A stretch of 64,000 bases of DNA, taken from Streptomyces massasporeus (GTDB taxonomy: Bacteria; Actinomycetota; Actinomycetes; Streptomycetales; Streptomycetaceae). The DNA lies in contig NZ_BMSE01000005.1 in assembly GCF_014648995.1 (NCBI RefSeq), positions 310,001-374,000 of the forward strand. Direction: 5' to 3'. Shown in pieces: positions 9,551 through 17,807 of this stretch. The position numbers were made by a program, and so were the translations under genes. Numbering within the stretch: the first letter of the stretch is position 1; each line of letters begins with the position of its first letter. The notes beneath the pieces are model-generated. The model searched no databases, was not told the origin of the DNA, and was given only the letters and a program-made list of their open reading frames with translations.

Positions 9551-9675
9551 AGCGGTGCTCTCTTCTGTGAGCACCGCTCTCGCTCTTTCTGGTGTCAGTC
9601 TGCACGAGGCCGTGCGCCAGAGCAAGAGCACTGCTCTCCAATTTGTTCACCGCTCTCTTTTGTGTGCACTGCTCT
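9551..9675. promoter_or_regulatory. Tandem operator array between F420-type gene and TetR gene
   Basis: The 171-bp divergent spacer holds four copies of gcac[c/t]gctct or tcaccgctct at 9571, 9628, 9647 and 9666. The last three are spaced exactly 19 bp apart, and the first is 57 bp (3 x 19) before the second. The first copy is the right arm of a perfect 10-bp inverted repeat (agcggtgctc / gagcaccgct, 9551-9578, 8-bp spacer). The second lies inside a 13-bp palindrome, agagcactgctct, at 9625-9637. This regular phasing suits cooperative binding by the adjacent TetR protein (inference). Confidence 0.6.
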
Positions 9676-9698
9676 TCTTTCATGGGAGACTGCTCGGC

Positions 9699-10391
9699 AT
9701 GAGCACCGCACACGGCGCCCGTGCCCGGGCCAGGACCGAAGTCACCGCGGCCATCAAGGACGAGGCCCGCAGACAACTCGCGGCGGAGGGCGCCGCCCGG
9801 CTCTCGCTGCGGGCCGTGGCCCGTGAGCTCGGCATGGTGTCCTCCGCGCTGTACCGCTACTTCCCCAGCCGTGACGACCTGCTCACCACCCTCATCATCG
9901 ACGCCTACGACTCCCTCGGTGAGAGCGCCGAGGCGGCCCACGAGCCGGCGGCCGGCCCCTTCGAACGCTGGATCGCGGTCTGCGAGGCGGTGCGTGGCTG
10001 GGCGCTGGACCATCCGCACGAGTACGCGCTGATCTACGGATCGCCCGTCCCCGGGTACACGGCCCCCGACGCCACCGTCCCGGCCGCCGCCCGCGTCGGG
10101 CTCCTGCTCATCGGCATCGCCCGCGACGCCCACCAGGACCCGGAGCTCGCCCGGCCCCCGCTGGCGGACGAGCTCCGCCCGGAGGCCGAACGCATGGCCG
10201 CCGACCTCGCCCCCGACCTCCCCCCGGCGGTCGTGACGGCACTCGTCGCGGCCTGGGCCCAGCTCTACGGGCTGGTCGGCTTCGAACTGTTCGGCCAGTT
10301 CAACCGGGTGGTGGAGGACCGGGAGACGTTCTTCCGGCACGCGGTGGGGCAACTCGCCCGAGGGGTCGGGCTGATTCCCGCCTCCCGGTAG
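9699..10391 (+). CDS. TetR/AcrR family transcriptional regulator
   Basis: 230-residue DNA-binding repressor. The N-terminal helix-turn-helix is LSLRAVARELGMVSSALYRY followed by FPSRDDLLTTLI, the usual TetR recognition block. The C-terminal ligand-binding domain resembles the TetR_C_33-type domain of streptomycete regulators (WIAVCEAVRGWALDHPHEYA). ATG 9699 has GGGAGA 9 nt upstream. It is divergent from the F420-type gene, with a striking array of repeated half-sites between them, so it is probably autoregulated and represses that neighbour. Confidence 0.9.
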   Translation: MSTAHGARARARTEVTAAIKDEARRQLAAEGAARLSLRAVARELGMVSSALYRYFPSRDDLLTTLIIDAYDSLGESAEAAHEPAAGPFERWIAVCEAVRGWALDHPHEYALIYGSPVPGYTAPDATVPAAARVGLLLIGIARDAHQDPELARPPLADELRPEAERMAADLAPDLPPAVVTALVAAWAQLYGLVGFELFGQFNRVVEDRETFFRHAVGQLARGVGLIPASR

Positions 10392-10490
10392 GCCACCGGC
10401 CCGGTGAACGGGCGTACTTCCCGGGGAGTACGCGTGAGCACCACGCAGGGGTGACGCGGCCGCGGGAGCGTGGCGTCTAGCGTGGCCGGT

Positions 10491-11747
10491 ATGGACGAGC
10501 AGCGTGCGCGGGGCGGTTCGCCGCGGTGGTGGCGGCACGGGCCCGCGTGGTGGGACCGGTGGGAGGGGCGTGAGCCGCGATGGCCCTGGCGGTCCACGGT
10601 CCTCGTGACCGCGTTCGTCCTGGTCGGGTCGAACTTCGCCGCCCACGGGCAGCAGGGCGAGCGGGCGGAGCTGGATCTCTTCGCGCGGGCGCTGCTGCTG
10701 GTGGCCGGCGGGCTGCTGCTGTGGCGGAAGCGGTATCCGGTGGCCGTGGTGTTCGGCACGGCGGCCGCCGTCATGGTCTACCTGGGGGCCGGGTATCCCT
10801 ACGGGCCGGTGCTCTTCACCGTCGCCCTCGCCTGCTTCAGCGCGATCGTCGCCGGGCACCGCCGGGCGGCGTGGGCCGCGATGGGCATGCTCTGGGCCGG
10901 ACACGTCCTGGTGGCGCACTGGCTCTTCCGGTGGCTGCCGCCGTCCGGCGACTTGGCCGCCTCCTGGGGCGAGGAGATCGTGGTCGCCACCTGGGTGGTG
11001 GCGATCGCGGCGGTGTCGGAGCTGTTCCGCGTCCGGCGCGAACAGTGGGTCCGGGAACGGGCCGAACGGGCCGAGGCCGCGCGGCGGCGGGCCGACGAGG
11101 AGCGGCTGCGGATCGCGCGGGAGCTGCACGACGTCCTCGCCCACAGCATCTCCGTCATCAACGTGCAGGCCGGGGTCGGCCTCGCGCTCCTCGACACCGA
11201 CCCCGAGCAGGCCCGCACGGCCCTCACCACGATCAAGGACCAGAGCAAGGAGGCGCTCGGCGAGGTGCGCCAGGTGCTCGACACCCTGCGCACCCCCGGT
11301 GACGCGCCGCGCGCCCCCGCGCCCGGGCTCGACCGGCTGTCCGAGCTGGTGGAGCAGGCCGGGAGCGCGGGCCTCACGGTGGACGTCGAGGGGGAGGCGC
11401 CGCGCCTCGCGCCCGGCACCGACCTCGCCGCCTTCCGGATCCTCCAGGAGGCCCTGACGAACGTCGTCCGGCACTCGGGGTCGCGGCACGCGCGCGTGCA
11501 CCTCGCGTCCGGTGCGGGCGTGCTGCGGCTGCGCGTGGACGACGACGGGCCCGCGACCGGGGACGACGCCGGCGGCAGCGGCAACGGACTCGCCGGGATG
11601 CGGGAGCGGGCCGCGGCCCTGGGTGGCACCATCGAGGCGGGCCCCCGCCCGGACGGAGGGTTCCGGGTGCTCGCCGTGCTGCCGCTGACGGCATCGGCCG
11701 GCACATCCACCGGGGGGCCGACGAGCCCGACACAGGAGGACCGTTGA
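10491..11747 (+). CDS. Two-component sensor histidine kinase (NarL/DesK-type)
   Basis: 418-residue membrane kinase. About five hydrophobic helices lie in residues 40-170 (TVLVTAFVLVGSNFA, LLLVAGGLLLWRK, VAVVFGTAAAVMVY and others). The dimerisation/phosphoacceptor box is RIARELHDVLAHSISVINVQ with the conserved His, and the ATPase domain has FRILQEALTNVVRHSG and GNGLAGMRERAAALGG. ATG 10491 is chosen. TAGCGT about 12 nt upstream of it suggests a leaderless transcript; a GTG at 10470 is an in-frame alternative. It overlaps the response regulator gene by 4 nt. The signal is unknown. Confidence 0.92.
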   Translation: MDEQRARGGSPRWWRHGPAWWDRWEGREPRWPWRSTVLVTAFVLVGSNFAAHGQQGERAELDLFARALLLVAGGLLLWRKRYPVAVVFGTAAAVMVYLGAGYPYGPVLFTVALACFSAIVAGHRRAAWAAMGMLWAGHVLVAHWLFRWLPPSGDLAASWGEEIVVATWVVAIAAVSELFRVRREQWVRERAERAEAARRRADEERLRIARELHDVLAHSISVINVQAGVGLALLDTDPEQARTALTTIKDQSKEALGEVRQVLDTLRTPGDAPRAPAPGLDRLSELVEQAGSAGLTVDVEGEAPRLAPGTDLAAFRILQEALTNVVRHSGSRHARVHLASGAGVLRLRVDDDGPATGDDAGGSGNGLAGMRERAAALGGTIEAGPRPDGGFRVLAVLPLTASAGTSTGGPTSPTQEDR

Positions 11748-12409
11748 TCCGCGTACTGCTGGCCGACGACCAGTCCCTGGTGAGGGCGGGGTTCCGGGCG
11801 CTGCTCGACGCGCAGCCCGACATCGAGGTGGCCGGAGAGGCCGCCGACGGGGAGGAGGCCGTGCGCCGGATCCGCGAACTGCGCCCCGACGTCGTCCTGA
11901 TGGACATCCGCATGCCCGCCCTCGACGGCCTGGCCGCGACCCGGCAGGTCACCGGCGATCCCCACCTGGAGGACGTCAGGGTCGTCATGCTCACCACCTT
12001 CGAGCTCGACGAGTACGTCTTCGAGGCGATCCGCTCCGGCGCCTCCGGCTTCCTGGTCAAGGACACCGAGCCGGAGGAACTCCTGCGCGCCGTCCGGGCG
12101 GTGGTCGCGGGCGACGCGCTGCTGTCGCCGGGCGTGACCCGGCGGCTGATCTCCGAGTTCGCGTCCCGCTCCAAGGAACCGGCGGCGGCCGGCGCCCTGG
12201 CCCGGCTCACCGAGCGGGAGCGGGAGGTGATGGCGCTGGTCGGGATCGGCCTGTCCAACGAGGAGATCGCCCGCCGCCTGGTCGTCAGCCCTCTCACCGC
12301 GAAGACCCACGTCAGTCGCACGATGGTGAAGCTCGGCGCCCGCGACCGGGCCCAGCTGGTCGTGCTCGCCTACGAGTCGGGGCTGGTGCGGCCGGGCTGG
12401 CTGGGCTGA
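11744..12409 (+). CDS. Two-component response regulator, LuxR/NarL family
   Basis: 221-residue cytoplasmic regulator. Receiver domain residues 1-120 have the acidic pair in LLADDQ, phosphoacceptor Asp54 in VVLMDIRMP, and the Lys of FLVKDT. The C-terminal LuxR helix-turn-helix is LTEREREVMALVGIGLSNEE and onward. The start is TTG at 11744, overlapping the kinase stop codon by 4 nt, with AGGAGGA just upstream, so translation is coupled. Its 3' end overlaps the convergent small gene by 40 bp. Confidence 0.94.
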   Translation: MIRVLLADDQSLVRAGFRALLDAQPDIEVAGEAADGEEAVRRIRELRPDVVLMDIRMPALDGLAATRQVTGDPHLEDVRVVMLTTFELDEYVFEAIRSGASGFLVKDTEPEELLRAVRAVVAGDALLSPGVTRRLISEFASRSKEPAAAGALARLTEREREVMALVGIGLSNEEIARRLVVSPLTAKTHVSRTMVKLGARDRAQLVVLAYESGLVRPGWLG

Positions 12410-12654
12410 TCCGCCCTCCGGAACCGGACCAGGACGCTGACGACCCGCGCGACGAAGAGGACCGGAGCGAGCACCACACCGGCGCGCAGCAGCAGGCGCT
12501 CGGCCGTGTCCGGCAGGTCGAAGAGCAGCGAGGGCCCCGCCACCGCCCCGAACACCACCGCCGCGGCGAAGGCCGCACTGCACAGCGCGTACCCGATCTC
12601 GACGGTGATCGCGTCGCGTTCGGCCTGACTGCGCCGTCCCCCGTGACTGGTCAT
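12370..12654 (-). CDS. Small two-helix membrane protein (DUF6332-like)
   Basis: 94-residue protein. A GRRSQAERDAITVEIGYAL segment leads into two hydrophobic helices (CSAAFAAAVVFGAVAG and LLRAGVVLAPVLFVARVVSVLV). It resembles a streptomycete small membrane family that I recall as DUF6332; function unknown. ATG at 12654 begins the conserved part. The end overlaps the response-regulator gene by 40 bp tail to tail. Confidence 0.7.
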   Translation of the reverse strand: MTSHGGRRSQAERDAITVEIGYALCSAAFAAAVVFGAVAGPSLLFDLPDTAERLLLRAGVVLAPVLFVARVVSVLVRFRRADQPSQPGRTSPDS

Positions 12655-12724
12655 ACGGCGAGTCAAACAGGGGTGCGCCCGGCGATCAAGGCAGCCCGCC
12701 GGGCGCACGGTCGGAGGCGTCCCC

Positions 12725-14215
12725 CTAGTCGCGCACGGCGACGCGCTCCGCCTCCTTGGGGGTGGACTTGGCGACCACGACGGTCGGCCCGGACGGCCGG
12801 TCCCGGCGGGGGCGCAGACCCGTGAGGGTGATCAGCAGGCCGATGAGGGCGACGAGCGTCACGACGGCCAGGCCGGGCCGGTAGCTGTCGAGCACGGCCT
12901 GCGGGGAGGGGTGGGGCCCCTCGGGGGAGTTCGCGGTCACCACCGCCGTCACCACGGCGAGGAAGATCGCGCCGCCGACCTGGACCGAGGTGTTGAGCAG
13001 CCCGGAGACCATGCCCTGCTCGTGCTCGTCGACACCGTTGGTGGCCTGGACGTTGAGCGACGGGAAGGTCAGCGCGAAGCCGGAGCCGACCAGCAGCATC
13101 GTCGGCAGGATCACCGCCGCGTAGACCGGGTCGAGGTCGATGCGCAGGAACAGCACGTACCCGGTGACCATCAGGGCGAAGCCCAGCACCATCAGCCGGG
13201 CGGTGCCGAACCGGTCGATGACGGCGCCGACCTTGGTCGCGGACAGCGCCACCAGCGCGCCCGCCGGCAGGAAGGCCAGGGCCGTGTGCAGCGCGGACCA
13301 GCCGAGCAGCTGCTGCATGTACAGCGTGACCAGGAACTGGAAGCCGATGTAGCTGCCGACGAAGGTCAACGCGCCCAGCTGGGCCCGCACCTGCGGTCCC
13401 GAGCGCAGCACGCCGAGCCGGATCAGCGGGCTGGGACTGCGCCGCTCGACGGCGACGAAGGCCACGAGGAGCACCGCCACGGCGACGAAGGACAGGATGG
13501 TCCGGGCCGCGCCCCAGCCCACCTCGGGCGCCTCGACGACGGTGAAGACCAGCAGCAGCATCGAGCCGGTGCCGAGGATGGCGCCGGGGACGTCGTAGCC
13601 GCCCTGGCCGCGCTCGCGTTCGGTGCGCGGCAGCAGCTTCAGGCCCACGAGCAGGGCGATCAGCGCGATGGGGGCGGGCAGGAGCATGGTGAGCCGCCAA
13701 CTGGCCTCCGTGAGCAGGCCGGAGAAGACCAGCCCCATCGAGTAGCCGGTGGCGCCGCAGGTGGTGTAGATGGCCAGGGCGCGGTTGCGCAGCGGGCCTT
13801 CGGGAAACGTCGTGGTGATGATCGACAGGCCGGCGGGGGCGGTGAAGGCCGCGCTCAGGCCCTTGATGAAGCGGCTGGCGATGAGCAGCGGACCCGAGTC
13901 GACGAGCCCGCCGAGCAGCGAGGCGAGCGCGAAGACGCCCAGGGCCACCAGGAAGACCTGACGCCGGCCCAGCAGGTCGGCGGCGCGTCCACCGAGCAGC
14001 AGCAGACCGCCGTAGCCCAGGATGTAGCCGCTGACGATCCATTGCAGCGCCGAGGTCGACAGGCCGAGGTCGGCGCCGATGGACGGCAGGGCGACGCCGA
14101 CCATGGACACGTCCAGGGCGTCCAGGAACATCGCGGCGCAGAGCACGAGCAGGGTGCCCCAGAGCCGTGGCGTCCAACGCCCCTCGGACGTGGGGGAGAT
14201 GAGCGGAGAGGTCAT
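12725..14215 (-). CDS. MFS drug exporter, DHA2 (EmrB/QacA) family
   Basis: 496-residue proton-coupled exporter with about 14 hydrophobic helices. Motif block LDALDVSMVGVALPSIGADL, followed by QWIVSGYILGYGGLLLLGGR and ADLLGRRQVF, is characteristic of 14-helix DHA2 exporters. The C-terminus is charged and cytoplasmic. ATG at 14215. It is divergent from a MarR regulator, with palindromic, AT-rich operator-like DNA in the short spacer, so it is the likely target of that repressor. Exported compound unknown. Confidence 0.9.
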   Translation of the reverse strand: MTSPLISPTSEGRWTPRLWGTLLVLCAAMFLDALDVSMVGVALPSIGADLGLSTSALQWIVSGYILGYGGLLLLGGRAADLLGRRQVFLVALGVFALASLLGGLVDSGPLLIASRFIKGLSAAFTAPAGLSIITTTFPEGPLRNRALAIYTTCGATGYSMGLVFSGLLTEASWRLTMLLPAPIALIALLVGLKLLPRTERERGQGGYDVPGAILGTGSMLLLVFTVVEAPEVGWGAARTILSFVAVAVLLVAFVAVERRSPSPLIRLGVLRSGPQVRAQLGALTFVGSYIGFQFLVTLYMQQLLGWSALHTALAFLPAGALVALSATKVGAVIDRFGTARLMVLGFALMVTGYVLFLRIDLDPVYAAVILPTMLLVGSGFALTFPSLNVQATNGVDEHEQGMVSGLLNTSVQVGGAIFLAVVTAVVTANSPEGPHPSPQAVLDSYRPGLAVVTLVALIGLLITLTGLRPRRDRPSGPTVVVAKSTPKEAERVAVRD

Positions 14216-14228
14216 ACCCGGGACAGTA

Positions 14229-14260
14229 CATGCGTATGCATGAGATGCAAATGCATTTAA
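14229..14260. promoter_or_regulatory. Palindromic operator candidate for MarR regulator
   Basis: In the 86-bp spacer between the exporter and MarR genes lie two adjacent dyads: catgc/gcatg around gtat (14229-14242), and the perfect palindrome aaatgcattt (14249-14258). This AT-rich island stands out from the GC-rich surroundings. MarR proteins usually bind such 16-20-bp palindromes overlapping divergent promoters; assignment to this regulator is inference. Confidence 0.5.
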
Positions 14261-14301
14261 TTCAGGTGCAACAATCTCGGTTCTCTGTTACGGTGCGGCG
14301 C

Positions 14302-14694
14302 ATGGCTCAGCAGGCCGAGCAGGCGCTCGTGGAACACTGGCGGGACATTCTGGCGCTGCACGCGCGGACCCAGTGCGAGCTCGATCGTGCGCTGCACGGC
14401 CACGGGCTGTGCGCCAGCGACTTCGAGGTGCTCGACGTCCTCGCCGGGTGCCGGACGCCGAAGGGCACGCCGTCCTACCGCGTCCAGGAGATCTCCGAGC
14501 GGGTCCACCTGAGCCAGAGCGCTCTGTCGCGGCTGATCGCCCGGCTGGAGAAGGAGGGTCTCGTCGAGCGCGGCATGTGCTCCGAGGACCGGCGTGGCGT
14601 GAAGGTCTGCCTCACGGCGAAGGGGCGCGCGCTGCACGGTGAGGTTCTTCCCGTGCAGCGCGCGGTGCTGGCGAGGATGCTCGCCGACGACTGA
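14302..14694 (+). CDS. MarR family transcriptional regulator
   Basis: 130-residue winged-helix repressor. The recognition region is VQEISERVHLSQSALSRLIA, then RLEKEGLVERGMCSEDRRGV, where the wing motif (DRRG) and following LTAKG are the MarR signature. ATG 14302 is taken; an in-frame ATG at 14230 would place the coding region over the operator-like palindromes and is unlikely. It probably controls the divergent DHA2 exporter and itself. Confidence 0.9.
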   Translation: MAQQAEQALVEHWRDILALHARTQCELDRALHGHGLCASDFEVLDVLAGCRTPKGTPSYRVQEISERVHLSQSALSRLIARLEKEGLVERGMCSEDRRGVKVCLTAKGRALHGEVLPVQRAVLARMLADD

Positions 14695-14712
14695 CCGTCC
14701 GTCGGTGGCCGC

Positions 14713-15441
14713 TCAGATCGCCGACGTCTCCCGCCACAGCGTGGCGAGTGCCTGGTCGCCCGTGGCGCTCGGCAGGGGCGACCGGTTCCACAGCGCCAGG
14801 TACAACTGCCCGGCTGGGGCGGACAGTTCGCACTCCGCCTCCCCGGCCTCGTCCCGCGTGGTCACGGGCGGCTCCGGCGACAGGCGCAGCGTCCACACCG
14901 CGCCGGTGTCCTCGGTGCGGATCCGCAGGACGCGCGGCTCGGGGGTGCGTACGCGGCTCCTGGAACGGGCGTGGAAGCCACGCAGCAGTTCGTCGATGCC
15001 GTCGGTCGCGAACTCGGGGGTGACCTCCGTCGGGGCGCCGCCGCGGGCGGACTCCGCGTCGACCCGGTGCACGGCCGTCTCGTGCGCCTGCCGACGGGCC
15101 CAGAAGGCCAGCGGGGACGGCGCGGGCAGGAAGGCGAAGCACTCCACGTCGGGCGAGGCGCCGGCCAGCGTGCCCACGAGCCGGCGGTGGCTGTCGCGGT
15201 ACCAGGCGATGAGCTCCGCGCCGTCGAGGTCCGTGGGTTCGACCAGCGGGCGGCGCTCGGTGACCTGCTCGGCGACGTAGGCGGCGGCCCAGCGGTGCAC
15301 GGCGCCCGTGTGCCGCAGCAGATCGCGCACCTGCCACTCGGGGCAGGTCGGCACCTTCGCCTCCGTCCCGGACTCCTCGGCGGCCGCTGCCAGCAGCCGG
15401 CCTTCCGTCTCCAGTGCTTGAAGGAACTCGGCGATCTCCAT
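14713..15441 (-). CDS. Maleylpyruvate isomerase-family (mycothiol-dependent, DinB-like) protein
   Basis: 242-residue protein of the mycothiol-dependent maleylpyruvate isomerase N-terminal family. The motif CPEWQVRDLLRHTGAVHRWA carries the first metal-binding His of the four-helix DinB fold. Further His ligands lie in WYRDSHRRL and ARRQAHETAVHRVDAE. The C-terminal part is the small MDMPI_C-type domain. Homologues use mycothiol, the actinobacterial thiol, in isomerisation or detoxification; substrate unknown. It faces the MarR gene tail to tail, 18 bp apart. Confidence 0.85.
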   Translation of the reverse strand: MEIAEFLQALETEGRLLAAAAEESGTEAKVPTCPEWQVRDLLRHTGAVHRWAAAYVAEQVTERRPLVEPTDLDGAELIAWYRDSHRRLVGTLAGASPDVECFAFLPAPSPLAFWARRQAHETAVHRVDAESARGGAPTEVTPEFATDGIDELLRGFHARSRSRVRTPEPRVLRIRTEDTGAVWTLRLSPEPPVTTRDEAGEAECELSAPAGQLYLALWNRSPLPSATGDQALATLWRETSAI

Positions 15442-15505
15442 GGCGCCGAGTCTGCCGCATGAAGCGCTCTCGAAGCCGGGGGATTTCCGGCGGCCGCCCC
15501 GGGGG

Positions 15506-16384
15506 CTACGGCAGCGGCGTCCCGCCCGTCGCGTTGACGATCTCGGCGGTGATGTACGACGCCTCCTGCGAGGCGAGGAAGACGTACGCCGGAGCCATCT
15601 CGGCAGGCTGTGCGGGCCGTCCGATGGGGGCCTGCTTGCCGAACGTCTGCGTGTCCGGCAGGGTCGCCGGGATCAGCGGCGTCCACACCGGGCCCGGCGC
15701 CACCGCGTTGACGCGGATGCCCCTCTCGATCAGCATCTGCGCCAGCCCCTGCGTGAACGTGACGATCGCGCCCTTCGTCGTCGCATAGTCCAGCAGATGC
15801 GGACTGGGCTTGTACGCCTGCACCGACGTGGAGTTGATGATGCTGCCGCCCTCCGGGATGTGCGGCAGGGCCAGCTTGCACAGCCAGAACATCCCGTACA
15901 GGTTCGTGCGCAGCACCCGGTCGAACTGCTCGGTGGTGATCGCCTCGATGCCGTCGGGCTGCGACATCTGGTACGCCGCGTTGTTCACGAGGACGTCGAT
16001 CCGGCCGAACTCCTCCACGGCGCGGTCGATCAGCGCCCGGCAGTTCTCCTCCTCCCGTACGTCGCACGCGACGGGCACGGCACGCCGGCCGGCCTCCTCG
16101 ACGAGCCGGGCCGTCTCGGCGGCGTCGTCCTTCTCGTCATCCAGATGGGTGAACAGCACGTCGGCTCCCTCACGGGCGAACGCCAGGGCGACCGCGCGGC
16201 CGATCCCGGAGTCCCCGCCGGTGATCACCGCCTTGCGGCCGGTCAGCCGGCCACTGCCCCGGTAGGAGTCCTCGCCGTGGTCCGGGGGCGGGTCCATGGG
16301 GCCCGTCCAGCCCGGGTGCGGCTGGTCCTGGGAGGGAAACTCCGGGGTCGGGTGCTGCTCTCCGGGGTGCTGCTGTTCGGTCAC
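15506..16384 (-). CDS. SDR family oxidoreductase (YhdG/glucose-dehydrogenase-like)
   Basis: 292-residue NAD(P)-dependent short-chain dehydrogenase. After a Pro/Gln/His-rich N-terminal extension (residues 1-40), typical of the general-stress SDRs, come the cofactor motif TGGDSGIGRAVALAF, the NNAAYQ structural motif, and the catalytic Ser (STSVQ) and Tyr-Lys pair YATTK. The C-terminal VFLASQEASYITAEIVNATG is canonical. GTG 16384 has a perfect AAGGAGG 8 nt upstream; a longer extension to 16462 lacks this. The substrate is unknown. Confidence 0.9.
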   Translation of the reverse strand: MTEQQHPGEQHPTPEFPSQDQPHPGWTGPMDPPPDHGEDSYRGSGRLTGRKAVITGGDSGIGRAVALAFAREGADVLFTHLDDEKDDAAETARLVEEAGRRAVPVACDVREEENCRALIDRAVEEFGRIDVLVNNAAYQMSQPDGIEAITTEQFDRVLRTNLYGMFWLCKLALPHIPEGGSIINSTSVQAYKPSPHLLDYATTKGAIVTFTQGLAQMLIERGIRVNAVAPGPVWTPLIPATLPDTQTFGKQAPIGRPAQPAEMAPAYVFLASQEASYITAEIVNATGGTPLP

Positions 16385-16485
16385 GGGTCTGCCTCCTTGT
16401 CCGCGGTGTACGGCCCGGTGATCACACCGGGCGTGGCCACGGGTACCCAGGATCACCGGCATCCCCCCTGGCGGTGCCCCTCCTC

Positions 16486-17703
16486 TCAGTCCCCGGCCGT
16501 CCGCCTCGCGGACGCCCCCACCAGGGCTCCGACGGCCGCCGCCACCGCGGCCAGGACCGCCACGCTGGTCAGTGCGGCCGGCAGGGAGAACCAGTCCGCC
16601 ATGAAGCCGATCGCGGGCGGGCCGAGGAGCATGCCCCCGTAGCCCAGGGTGGAGGCCGTGGCGACGCCGTCGGGTCCGGCGAGGGCCCCGGCCCGTTCCA
16701 CGGCCACGGGGAAGAGGTTCGCGAGGCCGATGCCCGTGATCGCGTAGCCGAGGAGGGCCGCCCAGAGGGAGGGGGCGAGGGCGCCGAGCAGCATGCCGGC
16801 CGCCGCTGTGGTGCCTCCGGCGACGACGGTCCGGGTCTGCCCCAGGCGCTCCAGGAGCATGGTGCCGGACAGTCGTCCCACCGTCATGGCGAGCGCGAAG
16901 CAGGAGTAGCCCACGGCCGCGGCACCCGCCGAGGCGTGCAGGTCCTGCTCGAGGTGCAGGGCGCCCCAGTCAGCCAGCGCCCCCTCGCCGTATGCCGTGC
17001 ACCCCGCGATGAGGCCGAAGACGATCACCAGCGCGCGGGTGCGGCCGTCCAGTCGGCGCGGGGCTCCCTCGGTGGGAAGGTCCCGCTCCGGGGGCGTCGG
17101 CGGCTCGTGCCGCAAGAGGGTGGGGCCCACCGCCGCGGTGACGAGCAGGCCGACCAGCGTGAGCAGCAGCAGGTGCCGGGTGGGGGAGAGGACCCCCGCG
17201 ACCAGCCCGCCCAGCCCCGCTCCGACCATGCCGCCCAGGCTGAAGGCCGCGTGGAAGCTCGGCATGACCGGCCGCCGCAGCGCGGCCACGAGTTCGACGG
17301 CCGCGCTGTTGAAGGCGACGTTGATCCCGCCGTACGCGGCCCCGAAGAGCAGCAGGACGAGGCCCAGTGCGAGCACCGAGTGGGCCAGCGGGGGCAGGGC
17401 GACGGAGAGGGAGAGCAGCACCGCGCAGACGACGGTGACCTGGTGGTTCCCGTAGCGGCGGCACAGGCGCCCGGTGAGGGTCATGGTGATGACGGCCCCG
17501 GCGGAGACGCCCAGGAGTGCGAGGCCGAGAGCACTGGCGGAGGCGCCGGTCTGCGCCTTGATGGCGGGGATGCGCACGACCCAGCCGGCGAAGACGAAGC
17601 CGTCGAGGGCGAAGAAGACGGTGAGGGCGATGCGGAGTCGGGTCAGGGAGTTGCCGTTGCCCGGCACGGCACTGTGCGTTCGGGGTTTGTTTATTTGCGG
17701 CAC
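16486..17703 (-). CDS. MFS transporter (12-helix)
   Basis: About 405-residue major facilitator protein, with helices such as LRIALTVFFALDGFVFAGWV and FGLIAGCTAYGEGALADWGA. The A-motif region is GRLCRRYGNHQ. It resembles YbjJ/fucose-permease-like members often called MFS transporters of unknown substrate. The start is uncertain: GTG 17703 has no ribosome site, and a GTG at 17667 also lacks one. Its promoter region faces the GCS2-family ligase gene, with 104 bp between them. Confidence 0.85.
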   Translation of the reverse strand: MPQINKPRTHSAVPGNGNSLTRLRIALTVFFALDGFVFAGWVVRIPAIKAQTGASASALGLALLGVSAGAVITMTLTGRLCRRYGNHQVTVVCAVLLSLSVALPPLAHSVLALGLVLLLFGAAYGGINVAFNSAAVELVAALRRPVMPSFHAAFSLGGMVGAGLGGLVAGVLSPTRHLLLLTLVGLLVTAAVGPTLLRHEPPTPPERDLPTEGAPRRLDGRTRALVIVFGLIAGCTAYGEGALADWGALHLEQDLHASAGAAAVGYSCFALAMTVGRLSGTMLLERLGQTRTVVAGGTTAAAGMLLGALAPSLWAALLGYAITGIGLANLFPVAVERAGALAGPDGVATASTLGYGGMLLGPPAIGFMADWFSLPAALTSVAVLAAVAAAVGALVGASARRTAGD

Positions 17704-17807
17704 AAAATCAGGCTAGGTGGGTGCGGGGGCGGGGACAAGGTGCGACTCTGGGACGAGACCCATCGCCGAGGAGCGGACGCAGCCGCCGCAGGAGCGCAGG
17801 AGGGCAC

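Noticed and set aside
14230..14301. Longer MarR start at ATG 14230
   Set aside because: It would translate the operator-like palindromes; no ribosome site.
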